This document shows, one piece after another, positions 53,812 through 61,842 of a DNA stretch of 64,000 bases. Each line of letters starts with the position of its first letter. Positions within the stretch are counted from its first letter, which is position 1. This DNA is from Variovorax sp. J22G73 (GTDB lineage: Bacteria > Pseudomonadota > Gammaproteobacteria > Burkholderiales > Burkholderiaceae_C). The position numbers were made by a program, and so were the translations under genes. The notes below the pieces were generated by a model. The model worked only from the letters and a program-made list of their open reading frames with translations. It searched no databases and had not been told where the DNA came from. The stretch lies in the NCBI RefSeq assembly GCF_030317035.1, contig NZ_JASZYK010000001.1, positions 1,116,001 to 1,180,000 of the forward strand, in the 5' to 3' direction.

Positions 53812-55210
53812 CGCCGCCCTCGATCATTCTGCGGATGGCGCGGACGCTCCCGCCTTGCCCCCGCCCGAGGCGCTGGGCTGGTGGGCGCTGCAGTACACGC
53901 CCCACGTCGCCTGGCAGGACGAGGCGCTGATGCTCGAGGTCTCGGCCTGCGAGCGCCTGTGGGGCGGGCGGCTGCAGCTGATGCGGCAATTGCTCGCGGC
54001 CAACCCCGTGCCGGATATTCCCGGCATGCGCATGCTGGGCGCGCAGGGCGCCACCAGCCTTGTCGCGCTGGCGCGGCTGCGCCTGTTCGTGCGCGGCGCG
54101 GCGCGCCCCAAGGACCTTCCGGCCGGCCTGCCGCTGGACACCTTGAGCGTCGCGCGCACCCACCTCGACCTGCTCGCGCGCCTGGGTTGCTGCACCTGGG
54201 GCGACGTGGCGGCACTGCCACGCGGCGGGCTCACGCGGCGCTTCGGCACCGAGCTGCGCGTGGCGCTCGACGCCGCCTGGGGCCTGCGCCCCGAAAGCCA
54301 TGCCTGGCTCACGCTGCCCGACGTGTTCGAGCAGAAGCTGGAGCTGCCCGCGCTGGCCGAGACCGGGCCCGAGCTTATGTGGTCGGCCAACCGGCTGCTG
54401 TCGGCCCTGCAGATCTGGCTGCGCGCGCGGCAGCGCGGCGCGCGCGCGCTCGAGCTGCAATGGACGCTCGACCTGAAGCGCTTCAACGGCGTGAACCTGC
54501 CGCCGCACCAGCAGGTCACCGTGCGCACGGCCGAGCCCACGCAGGACATGGCGCACCTGCGCCGCCTGCTGTCCGAAAAGCTCGCCCTCGCCACGCTGGC
54601 TGCGCCCGCCAGCTGGCTGAAGCTGCGCACGCTCGAGACCGACCCCTGGGCCGGCGCCAGCACCAGCTTTCTGCCGGAAGACAACCGCAAGGGCGACAAG
54701 CTGCACGAGATGGTCGAGCGCCTCAGCGTGCGGCTCGGCGCCCGGCAGGTGCTGGTGCCGTGCGCCCTGGCCGACCACCGGCCCGAGCGCAAGCAGGCAT
54801 GGCGGCCGGCGCTACAGACAGGGGTGCAGGCAGGGAATGAAAAAGACAAGGGCAAGGCTCCCGACAAGGCCCGCAGGCAGGCGCAGGCCGCCGCCTCGCA
54901 ACCCGACGCCCTCTACCCGCCGTGGTTGCTGCCCGAGCCGCTGCTGCTGGAGATGGACGGCGAGCGTCCCTGCTACCGCGGGCCGCTGAGCAGGCTGGTC
55001 GGCCCGCAGCGCGTGGAGGCCGGCTGGTGGGGCTGCAAGGAAGGCAAGGAGGGGATGGAGGGGATGGAGGAAGGCGGCAAGCCCGCCCTGCGCGACTACT
55101 ACGTCGCCGAGAGCCCCGAGGCCGGGCTGGTGTGGATCTTTCGCGAGCGGCACTCCGCGCGCTTTTCCGCGGGCGAGGTGCGCTGGTACCTGCAGGGCTT
55201 CTATGCCTGA
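53780..55210 (+). CDS. imuB: ImuB (inactive Y-family polymerase homologue)
   Basis: 476 residues from ATG 53780 (GGAGG upstream). Y-family polymerase shape, but the catalytic Asp/Glu of motifs I and III are absent, as expected for ImuB: WIALRWLPDAAL at the start, ALMLEVSACERLWGGRLQLM in place of the usual palm. HhH/thumb follows (LDLLARLGCCTWGDVAALPRGGLTRRFG) and the little finger with KRFNGVNLPPHQQVTV. It bridges DnaE2 and the beta clamp. The C-terminal part (YPPWLLPEPLLLEMDG... ARFSAGEVRWYLQGFYA) is the region that binds partners. A Lys/Glu/Gly/Met-rich linker with a 9-bp repeat lies before it. Confidence 0.92.
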   Translation: MHWIALRWLPDAALDHSADGADAPALPPPEALGWWALQYTPHVAWQDEALMLEVSACERLWGGRLQLMRQLLAANPVPDIPGMRMLGAQGATSLVALARLRLFVRGAARPKDLPAGLPLDTLSVARTHLDLLARLGCCTWGDVAALPRGGLTRRFGTELRVALDAAWGLRPESHAWLTLPDVFEQKLELPALAETGPELMWSANRLLSALQIWLRARQRGARALELQWTLDLKRFNGVNLPPHQQVTVRTAEPTQDMAHLRRLLSEKLALATLAAPASWLKLRTLETDPWAGASTSFLPEDNRKGDKLHEMVERLSVRLGARQVLVPCALADHRPERKQAWRPALQTGVQAGNEKDKGKAPDKARRQAQAAASQPDALYPPWLLPEPLLLEMDGERPCYRGPLSRLVGPQRVEAGWWGCKEGKEGMEGMEEGGKPALRDYYVAESPEAGLVWIFRERHSARFSAGEVRWYLQGFYA

Positions 55211-58200
55211 GCTCAGCGACAAGCAGGAGCGCAAGCGCCAGCCGGCCAAGGTGCATGCGCTGCCGGTGCCCATGCGGGCGCGGCCGGCGGTGGAGCTGCC
55301 GGGCTATGCGGAGCTGCACTGCCTGACGAACTTCAGCTTCCAGCGCGGCGCGTCCACGCCCGAAGAGATGGTGGAGCGCGCCTACCAGCTGCGCTACGAC
55401 GCGCTGGCCATCACCGACGAATGCTCCGTGGCCGGCATCGTGCGCGCCTACGTGGCGCTGCGCGACCTGCCCGCCAAGCTGGAGGAGCACGAGCGCGAGA
55501 ACCCCGACGAGCCGAAGATCCCGCGCAACCCCGGCTTTCGCCTGCTGTTCGGCAGCGAGTTCCGCTTCGAGCGCTTCAGGCTCGTGGTGATCGCGAACGA
55601 CGCGCAGGGCTGGGGCAACCTGTGCGAGTTCATCACCGCCGCGCGCACCACCACCGAGCTGCCCAAGGGCGACTACCACGTGGACTGGGACGTCCGCGAT
55701 GGCGTCGGCGGGGTGGCCTCGCTGCAGCACTGCCAGGTGCTCTTCGTGCCGCATCGCGTGCCTGGCGAAACAGCGGACACGGCCACGCTGCACGAAGACC
55801 TGTCGATGGCCAAGGCGCTGTACGGCGACAACCTGTGGCTGGCGCTGGCGCTTTTCAACGAGATGGACGACGACCTGTGGTTCGTCACGCTGGTGCAGGC
55901 GGGCGAGGCCGCCGGCGTGCCGCTGGTGGCCGCTGGCGACGTGCACATGCACTCGCGCGCGACCAAGCCGCTGCACGACGTGCTGACGGCCGTGCGAGAG
56001 GGAAAGACGGTGGCCGAGTGCGGCTTCGCGCTGCAGTCGAACGCCGAGCGCCACCTGCGCGCGCGGGTGCGGCTGGCCGAGCTTTACCTGCCCGGCATGC
56101 TGGCGAACACGCTGGTGGTGGCGCAGCGCTGCAGCTTCGATCCGCAGGAGATCCGCAAGAACTACGAGTACCCGCTCGAAAGCGTCGGCAACGGCGAGAC
56201 GCCGGCGCAGACGCTGGTGCGCAAGACGTGGGAGGGCGCGCTCGACAAATATCCGCTCGAAAAATACGCCTCGGGCATTCCGGCCAGCGTCTGCAAGCAG
56301 GTCCATAAGGAGCTGTCGCTCATCATCGAGCTGCACTACGAGATGTTCTTTCTCACGGTGGAGAACATCGTGAGCTTCGCGCGCTCGAGGCAAATCCTTT
56401 GCCAGGGGCGCGGCTCGTCGGCCAACTCGGCAGTGTGCTTTTGCCTGGGCATCACCGCCATCAACCCCGACAAGGGCACGCTGCTGTTCGAGCGCTTCCT
56501 GAGCCGCGAACGCAACGAGCCGCCCGACATCGACGTCGACTTCGAGCACCAGCGGCGCGAAGAGGTCATCCAGTACATCTACGAGAGATACGGGCGCGAG
56601 CGCGCGGCCATTGCCGCGGTGGTCATCTGCTACCGCTCGCGCAGCGCATTGCGCGACGTGGGCAAGGCCATCGGCATCGACGAGCGGCTGATCGACGAAT
56701 TCGCGAAGGACCACTACTGGTTCGACGACACCTTGCTCGGCGACCAGCTGAACGCGGCCTGCGAGCGCGCGGGCGTGAGAGAAGACGAGCTCAAGCTCGA
56801 ACACTGGATGGAGATGACCAGGCGGCTCAAGGGCTTTCCGCGCCACCTGAGCCAGCACGTGGGCGGCTTCGTGCTCACCCACACCAGGCTCACGCGGCTG
56901 GTGCCCGTCGAAAAAGCCTCCATGAAAGACCGCTCCGTCATCCAGTGGGAAAAGGACGACCTCGAGGCCATGGGCATGCTCAAGGTCGACGTGCTCGCGC
57001 TGGGCATGCTCAGCGCCATTCGCCGCGGGCTCGACCACATGAACCGCTGGCGGGGCTCGATGGTGGAGATGCACCACGTGCCCAACGACGACCCGCGGGT
57101 GTTCGACATGATCTGCGACGCCGACACCGTCGGCGTGTTCCAGATCGAGAGCCGGGCGCAGATGTCGATGCTGCCGCGCCTGAAGCCGCGCTGCTACGAA
57201 GACCTGGTGATCGAGGTGGCGATCGTGCGGCCCGGCCCCATCCAGGGCGGCATGGTGCACCCCTACCTCAAGCAGCGCGAGCGGGTGCGCAAAGGCTTGC
57301 CGATCCACTACGAGAAAGAAGAGCTGCGCACCGCGCTGGAACGCACGCTGGGCATTCCGATCTTCCAGGAGCAGGTGATGCAGATCGCCATGATCGCGGC
57401 CAAGTTCTCGGCGGACGAGGCCGACCAGTTGCGCCGGGCCATGGCGGCATGGAAGCGCAAGGGCGGGCTCGAGAAGTTCCAGAAGAAGCTCGTCGACGGC
57501 ATGGTAGACAACGGCTACAAGGCCAGCTTTGCCGAGGCCATCTTCAAGCAGATACTGGGCTTCGGCGACTACGGCTTTCCCGAGAGCCACGCCGCGAGCT
57601 TCGCGCTGCTGGTCACGGTGAGCAGCTGGCTGAAGAACTACGAGCCCGCCTGCTTTCTCGCCGCCTTGCTCGATTCGCAACCGATGGGCTTCTACAGCCC
57701 TTCGCAGCTGGTGCAGGACGCGCGCCGCCACGGCGTGGAGGTGCGCCCGGTCGACGTCGCCGTGAGCGAGGTGGACACCACGCTCGAAGCCCGTGCACCC
57801 GACGCGCCGCGCATGCCGAACGGCACCGACGCGCGCTACGCAGGTCGCCTGGGCAACGACAACCAGCCGGCGGTGCGGCTCGGGCTGAACCGCGTCCAGA
57901 GCCTCAGCGCGGCCGGCGCCGAGCGCTTGCTGGCGGCCCGCGCGCAGGCCCCTTTCACCAGCACCGAAGACCTGGCCCTGCGCGCCGAGCTCGAGGCCAA
58001 GGACATGGCCGCGCTGGCCGCGGCCGATGCGTTGATGTCGCTGTCGGGCCATCGGCGCCAGCAAGTGTGGGACGCCACCGCCACCCGCGGCATGGGCGCT
58101 CGCACGCCGGCCTTGCTCAAGGGCGTGCCCATCCACGAGCAGGCGCTGCTGCTGCCGGCGGCGCCCGAGGGGGAAGAGATCGTCGGGGACTACGCCGCGC

Positions 58201-58601
58201 TCGGGCTCACGCTGCGCCGCCATCCGCTCGCGCTGCTGCGCCCGCGCCTGGCGCGCATGAAGCTCATGAGCGCGACCGAGCTGCGCGAGATGGCCACGGG
58301 CCAGACCGTGCGCGCCTGCGGCATCGTCAAGGGGCGGCAACGGCCGGGCACCGCCAACGGCACCATCTTCGTGACGCTGGAGGACGAGACCGGCAACGTC
58401 AACGTGATCGTCTGGAACCACGTCATCGACGCCTGGCGCGAGCCGCTGCTCAAGTCGCACCTGCTCGCGGTGCAGGGCACCTGGCAGCGCGACGACGACA
58501 GCGGCGGCAAGGTGCAGCACCTGGTGGCCACGGGCTTCAAGGACCTCACGCCGCTCCTGGGCCGGCTGGCGCAGAGCAACACCAGCCGCGACTTCCATTG
58601 A
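55203..58601 (+). CDS. dnaE2: Error-prone DNA polymerase DnaE2 (ImuC)
   Basis: 1132 residues, C-family polymerase alpha subunit. PHP domain (AELHCLTNFSFQRGASTPEEMVERAYQLRYDALAITDECSV, about 37-80), catalytic palm with the Asp triad (GRGSSANSAVCFCLGITAINP; EPPDIDVDFEHQRREEVIQYIYERYGRERAAIAAVVICY), fingers (QHVGGFVLTH, DVLALGMLSAIRRG), and an OB fold near the end. Lacks the tau-binding tail of DnaE1. Carries out mutagenic lesion bypass with ImuA and ImuB. Overlaps imuB by eight bases. Confidence 0.95.
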   Translation: MPELSDKQERKRQPAKVHALPVPMRARPAVELPGYAELHCLTNFSFQRGASTPEEMVERAYQLRYDALAITDECSVAGIVRAYVALRDLPAKLEEHERENPDEPKIPRNPGFRLLFGSEFRFERFRLVVIANDAQGWGNLCEFITAARTTTELPKGDYHVDWDVRDGVGGVASLQHCQVLFVPHRVPGETADTATLHEDLSMAKALYGDNLWLALALFNEMDDDLWFVTLVQAGEAAGVPLVAAGDVHMHSRATKPLHDVLTAVREGKTVAECGFALQSNAERHLRARVRLAELYLPGMLANTLVVAQRCSFDPQEIRKNYEYPLESVGNGETPAQTLVRKTWEGALDKYPLEKYASGIPASVCKQVHKELSLIIELHYEMFFLTVENIVSFARSRQILCQGRGSSANSAVCFCLGITAINPDKGTLLFERFLSRERNEPPDIDVDFEHQRREEVIQYIYERYGRERAAIAAVVICYRSRSALRDVGKAIGIDERLIDEFAKDHYWFDDTLLGDQLNAACERAGVREDELKLEHWMEMTRRLKGFPRHLSQHVGGFVLTHTRLTRLVPVEKASMKDRSVIQWEKDDLEAMGMLKVDVLALGMLSAIRRGLDHMNRWRGSMVEMHHVPNDDPRVFDMICDADTVGVFQIESRAQMSMLPRLKPRCYEDLVIEVAIVRPGPIQGGMVHPYLKQRERVRKGLPIHYEKEELRTALERTLGIPIFQEQVMQIAMIAAKFSADEADQLRRAMAAWKRKGGLEKFQKKLVDGMVDNGYKASFAEAIFKQILGFGDYGFPESHAASFALLVTVSSWLKNYEPACFLAALLDSQPMGFYSPSQLVQDARRHGVEVRPVDVAVSEVDTTLEARAPDAPRMPNGTDARYAGRLGNDNQPAVRLGLNRVQSLSAAGAERLLAARAQAPFTSTEDLALRAELEAKDMAALAAADALMSLSGHRRQQVWDATATRGMGARTPALLKGVPIHEQALLLPAAPEGEEIVGDYAALGLTLRRHPLALLRPRLARMKLMSATELREMATGQTVRACGIVKGRQRPGTANGTIFVTLEDETGNVNVIVWNHVIDAWREPLLKSHLLAVQGTWQRDDDSGGKVQHLVATGFKDLTPLLGRLAQSNTSRDFH

Positions 58602-58684
58602 GCATTCCAGCGGTCATTCCATTGAATGCAACCGATCGTTCCATGCCTCGCGCCATTCGCGAGTTTTCGCTAACCTGTTGCTAC

Positions 58685-59752
58685 ATGTCCGAACTTGCCG
58701 AACCCACCGCCGCTACAGCCGCTACAACCGCTACAACCGCTACAACCGCTACAACCGCTGTCGCCGTTGTTGCCCTCGTGAGCGACCCGCTCGTCGCCAT
58801 GCCCATCGGCCCGCCGCCGCCCGCGCCCGACGTGCCCATTCCCGTGCAGCCGCCGCCCATGCCGCCGCCCGAGGGCGATCCGCCACCGGTCGAGCCGCCT
58901 TTCACCGACCCGGGCTTTCCGCCGCCGGTGCAGGAGCCGCCGCCGTTGCAGCGGGCGATGGCAAGGGCCATGGGGAAGCCGACGGGCGAGGTGAAAGGCG
59001 AGTCGAAGGTCGAGGCGATGGGCGAAGCAATGGGCGAGGTGCCCTTCGGCAAGCTGCATGCGCGGCGGCTGCGCGAAATCTACCGCTCGGCCGGGTGGCC
59101 GTGCTGCGACGCCATCGAGGTCGAGCTGCTCGCCGGCGGCTGGCTGGAGCGCGTGCGCACGCCGCACGGCCACGAGACGCTGCGCGTGACCGACGCCGGC
59201 ATCGCGCGCATCGCCACCACGCTCACCATCAACCGCGCGGCCCTGTCGCCGCACGAGGCACTGGTAGAGCGCGTGGCGCGCGAGATGACGCGCGGCGGGC
59301 GCATCGCGTGGCGCGGGCTCGGCCTGCGCGCGCGGCTGCCGGCGCTGGAAGAAGGCGGCAAGGCGCGCTGGTGCATCGCGCGGCCCGATGTTTTTTCGAT
59401 CCGCAACACCAGCGTGGAGGCCTATGCGCATCCCATCGTCCACGAGGTGAAGGTGAGCCGCGCCGACCTGCTGGGCGACCTGCGCAAGCCCGACAAGCGC
59501 GCGGCCTACCTCGACCTGGGCGGCGAGTGCTGGTACGTGCTGGGCAACGACGCCAAGGGCCGCTGCATCGCCAAGCCTGAAGAGGTGCCCGCCGAGTGCG
59601 GCGTGATGGTGCTCGAGGGCGAGCGCCTGGTGGTGGCGCGCGCGGCGGTGCACCGCGCGTTCGACCGCATTCCGTTCGCGGTGTGGCTGGCGCTGGCCAA
59701 GGCGCAGCCCATTGCCGGCTTCGAGGACGACGCGCAGGACATGCTGATCTGA
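58685..59752 (+). CDS. MmcB-like PD-(D/E)XK nuclease-fold protein
   Basis: 355 residues, 83 bases after dnaE2 and co-oriented, so probably in the SOS operon. The first 110 residues are low complexity: an Ala/Thr run from a 9-bp repeat, then a Pro-rich stretch. A winged-helix-like segment follows (KLHARRLREIYRSAGWPCCDAIEVELLAGGWLERVRTPHGHETLRVTDAG). The end has the nuclease-like core: RPDVFSIRNTSVEAYAHPIVHEVKVSRADLLGDLRKPDKRAAYLDLGGECWYVLG, with Asp...Glu-x-Lys. MmcB of Caulobacter is a SOS-controlled protein of this fold that protects from mitomycin C. This is family-level reasoning; nuclease activity is not shown. Confidence 0.78.
   Translation: MSELAEPTAATAATTATTATTATTAVAVVALVSDPLVAMPIGPPPPAPDVPIPVQPPPMPPPEGDPPPVEPPFTDPGFPPPVQEPPPLQRAMARAMGKPTGEVKGESKVEAMGEAMGEVPFGKLHARRLREIYRSAGWPCCDAIEVELLAGGWLERVRTPHGHETLRVTDAGIARIATTLTINRAALSPHEALVERVAREMTRGGRIAWRGLGLRARLPALEEGGKARWCIARPDVFSIRNTSVEAYAHPIVHEVKVSRADLLGDLRKPDKRAAYLDLGGECWYVLGNDAKGRCIAKPEEVPAECGVMVLEGERLVVARAAVHRAFDRIPFAVWLALAKAQPIAGFEDDAQDMLI
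58712..58756 (+). repeat. 9-bp in-frame tandem repeat in the MmcB-like gene
   Basis: GCTACAACC four times in a row (58721-58756) preceded by one variant GCTACAGCC. Encodes Ala-Thr-Thr units. Being nine bases, changes in copy number keep the reading frame. Confidence 0.85.
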
Positions 59753-59813
59753 TGCGCGGCGGCGCCTGACGGCGCCAAGCCAATGCCGGTGCCGGTGCCA
59801 GCAGTGCGCCGCT

Positions 59814-60854
59814 TCAGGTCACCGCTTCGTAGCTCCGGTGCGCAATGGCCACCACGTCGTCCGGCTGGAACTGGGCCGTCATCTGGCGCAGCGCTTCTTC
59901 GCGGTCTTGCGTGCTGGCAGCGGTGTCGAAGACCTGGTCGCAGATTTCGAGGATGTCTTTCGTGATCCGCTCGTAACGGTAGTGCGTGAGCGCCACCGCG
60001 TCGATGTCGGTCGCGCCGTAGCCTTCGAAGAACAGCGCTTCTTGCGCGGGCTGGTTCCACGCATGGCCCACGCCGCCGCCGATGAACATCAGGTCGCGCT
60101 CCTTGGGGGCGAGCATCAGCATGTCCCAGTCGACGATCGACAGGCGCCCGTGATCGCTTGCGTTGCCAGCATCGCCTGTGAGCACATTGCCCGCATGCAG
60201 GTCGGCATGGCACGGCACCAGTCGCGGCGGTCGCTCCAGCAGGATGGAGGCGAGCTGCTCGCTGCGGTAGACGATGGTGTCGATGTCTTCGGCGTGCGCT
60301 TCCCAGAACGCGAAGAAGCGCTTGACGATGTCGTCGCCGTTCATGTCGTTCACGCCGTTGATGAACCGCCGCTGGTACCGCCTGACGCCTTCGCGCGAGT
60401 GGTGGGCGTAGCGCTCCCTGGGGAGCGTGGCGGACAGCGCTTCGGGCAATTCGGTGCGGTGAACGGCGGCCAGCGCGGCGCCCAGTGCGCGCCATTGCGT
60501 ATCGCCCAGGGCCCGCTCGAAACCGTTGGCGCCGTCGAAGAAGGGGTACAGCGCCCAGTCGAAGCCCTCGCGTCGCACGCTCAGCGGGCCGGCCGTGGTC
60601 GGCAGCGGCGCCATCACGGCCTCGATGCCCTGGTCGTGGTGCAGGAAGGCCGGCACCGCGACCACCGATGGGTCGAATTCACCGCGGCGCAGCTTCAGGA
60701 AATACGCGGCGCCGTCAGCGGCATCGATGCGGAAAGCGGCGGAGTTCACATCGGCGCCGAGCGGCATAAAGCGCACTTGTGCGTCGTTCAGGCCGTAGGC
60801 CTCGGACAGGCATTGCCGGATGGCGTCTTGCGAAAGGTCGGGTGGCGTCAGCAT
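59814..60854 (-). CDS. Phosphotransferase resembling spectinomycin phosphotransferase APH(9)
   Basis: 346 residues from ATG 60854 (a longer frame from 60899 exists). Aminoglycoside/choline kinase fold: GGAD-like LGADVNSAAFRIDAADGAAYFLKLRRG at the start, catalytic loop LVPCHADLHAGNVL (Asp about 238) and metal Asp in IVDWD. The stretch LAPKERDLMFIGGGVGHAWNQP and the following FFEGYGATDIDAVALTHYRYERI match my memory of the APH(9)-Ia family closely. Substrate may be an aminocyclitol or an internal metabolite. It is third in a leftward set behind a LexA-controlled promoter, 61 bases after the LigT-like gene. Confidence 0.82.
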   Translation of the reverse strand: MLTPPDLSQDAIRQCLSEAYGLNDAQVRFMPLGADVNSAAFRIDAADGAAYFLKLRRGEFDPSVVAVPAFLHHDQGIEAVMAPLPTTAGPLSVRREGFDWALYPFFDGANGFERALGDTQWRALGAALAAVHRTELPEALSATLPRERYAHHSREGVRRYQRRFINGVNDMNGDDIVKRFFAFWEAHAEDIDTIVYRSEQLASILLERPPRLVPCHADLHAGNVLTGDAGNASDHGRLSIVDWDMLMLAPKERDLMFIGGGVGHAWNQPAQEALFFEGYGATDIDAVALTHYRYERITKDILEICDQVFDTAASTQDREEALRQMTAQFQPDDVVAIAHRSYEAVT

Positions 60855-60915
60855 GTGTGTGCACCCGACTGGAAAGACGGGTCGATGGAGGACCCGCAAC
60901 GATAGCGCGACTCTC

Positions 60916-61446
60916 TTAGTCGGCCCTGTAAGACTTCAGCACCTCGTGCCGCACCGACGGCCCGAGGTGCGAGCGCACCAGCGCGAAGTCGGTCGATATC
61001 CAGCGCACGGGGTCTAGCCTCGGAGGGCGCGCCGCGCCGCGCGTATGGCGTGCGATGGTGATGTGCGGCGTCCACTTGGCACGGCGGGTTTCGTAGCCTG
61101 CGCGCTTCACGGCGCGGGCAACGTCGCTGCGCAACGCACGCAGCGCGTCGTGTTCGGCGGGCAGCACCACGGAGATGTCGTTCTTCCACGTGCACGAACT
61201 GGCCAGCGTGAGATCCAGCGGCGCCATCCGGACTTCGGCCAGCGCTGCGTCGAGGCATGCCAGGCTCTGCGCGTCGGTGGTGTCGGGCAGGGCGTTGAGC
61301 GTCAGGTGCAGGCGCGCGCTTGGGGGAAAGCTGTGGCCCTTCGGCCAGAGCCAGTCTTCGCGGTGCTTCTCGATGGCAAGTTGCACGTCGCGGTCCGGGA
61401 ACAAGGCGATCAGCAGATGCCGGTCGGCGGGGTCGAAGTCGTCCAT
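60916..61446 (-). CDS. 2'-5' RNA ligase family protein (LigT/CPDase-like)
   Basis: 176 residues, with CAGGAGAA ten bases before ATG 61446. The 2H phosphoesterase fold has both His-x-Thr motifs: RLHLTLNAL (about 46-48) and TPHITIARH (about 126-128). Enzymes of this family open 2',3'-cyclic phosphodiesters or join 2'-5' RNA ends. N-terminal HLLIALFPDRDVQLAIEKHREDW is typical. It follows the 74-residue gene by 36 bases and precedes the phosphotransferase. A LexA-controlled RNA ligase/phosphodiesterase is not a standard SOS gene. Confidence 0.87.
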   Translation of the reverse strand: MDDFDPADRHLLIALFPDRDVQLAIEKHREDWLWPKGHSFPPSARLHLTLNALPDTTDAQSLACLDAALAEVRMAPLDLTLASSCTWKNDISVVLPAEHDALRALRSDVARAVKRAGYETRRAKWTPHITIARHTRGAARPPRLDPVRWISTDFALVRSHLGPSVRHEVLKSYRAD

Positions 61447-61482
61447 TGCAGTTCTCCTGGGGAAGGTGAAGCGAAAGGCGGT

Positions 61483-61707
61483 TCAGGAACCGGACGGCCA
61501 CCAGCTTTCGGCCGTCGTCCGGATGACGCGCGCCGCCTGGATGCGCACATCGTTTGTTTCATGCATATCGACGGGGCCCGTCTCGCGGGCCACCTTGAAG
61601 GGCCAGGTCGACAGGCGCCCCGTGCGCGAACGCGTCTGCAGCTGCTGCAGGCTGGAGAAGAAAAGCGCCTGCGCCGGGGCGGACGCAGGCGGGTTGGCGG
61701 TGGTCAT
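61483..61707 (-). CDS. 74-residue protein of unknown function behind a LexA-controlled promoter
   Basis: Starts at ATG 61707, with GAGG (61718-61721 region) about ten bases upstream; 48 bases separate the ATG from the LexA box. No signal peptide or membrane segment. Ala/Pro/Thr-rich start (MTTANPPASAPAQALFFSSL), then LQQLQTRSRTGRLSTWPFKVARETGPVDMHETNDVRIQAARVIRTTAESWWPSGS. A basic patch and two Trp are the only marks. No family recognised. First gene of the probable damage-induced set with the LigT-like gene and the phosphotransferase. Confidence 0.7.
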   Translation of the reverse strand: MTTANPPASAPAQALFFSSLQQLQTRSRTGRLSTWPFKVARETGPVDMHETNDVRIQAARVIRTTAESWWPSGS

Positions 61708-61741
61708 GGTGTCGCCTCGGTGGTGTTCTTGGAGACGACAA

Positions 61742-61770
61742 ATTCTAGGCAAATACTGTATTTATGTACA
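61742..61770 (-). promoter_or_regulatory. Probable promoter of the 74-residue / LigT / phosphotransferase set
   Basis: On the minus strand a -10 TAGAAT (61747-61742) and a -35 TGTACA (61770-61765) are spaced by 17 bases. The -35 lies inside the LexA box, so LexA bound there would block polymerase. Confidence 0.6.
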
Positions 61771-61772
61771 GT
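61755..61772. promoter_or_regulatory. LexA (SOS) box of the leftward set
   Basis: ACTGTATTTATGTACAGT, a full match to CTGT-N8-ACAG with matching flanking A/T, in a local AT-rich island. It has the same outer bases as the box at 52933-52950. No rightward gene begins after it, so it serves the leftward 74-residue gene and those behind it. Confidence 0.85.
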
Positions 61773-61842
61773 ATTTTCACAGTTTCAAACCGGGTGGTTT
61801 TGCGTTCGTTAAGCACCCGCTCTGCCTTCGTTCCGTCCTGTT

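Noticed and set aside
54723..58598. 1291-residue open frame on the minus strand opposite imuB and dnaE2
   Set aside because: It is the mirror of G/C-rich third positions in the true genes. The translation is His/Arg/Ala/Val-rich with no family features, and dnaE2 on the other strand is unmistakable.
58712..58756. Repeat array as CRISPR
   Set aside because: Units are nine bases with no spacers and lie inside a reading frame.
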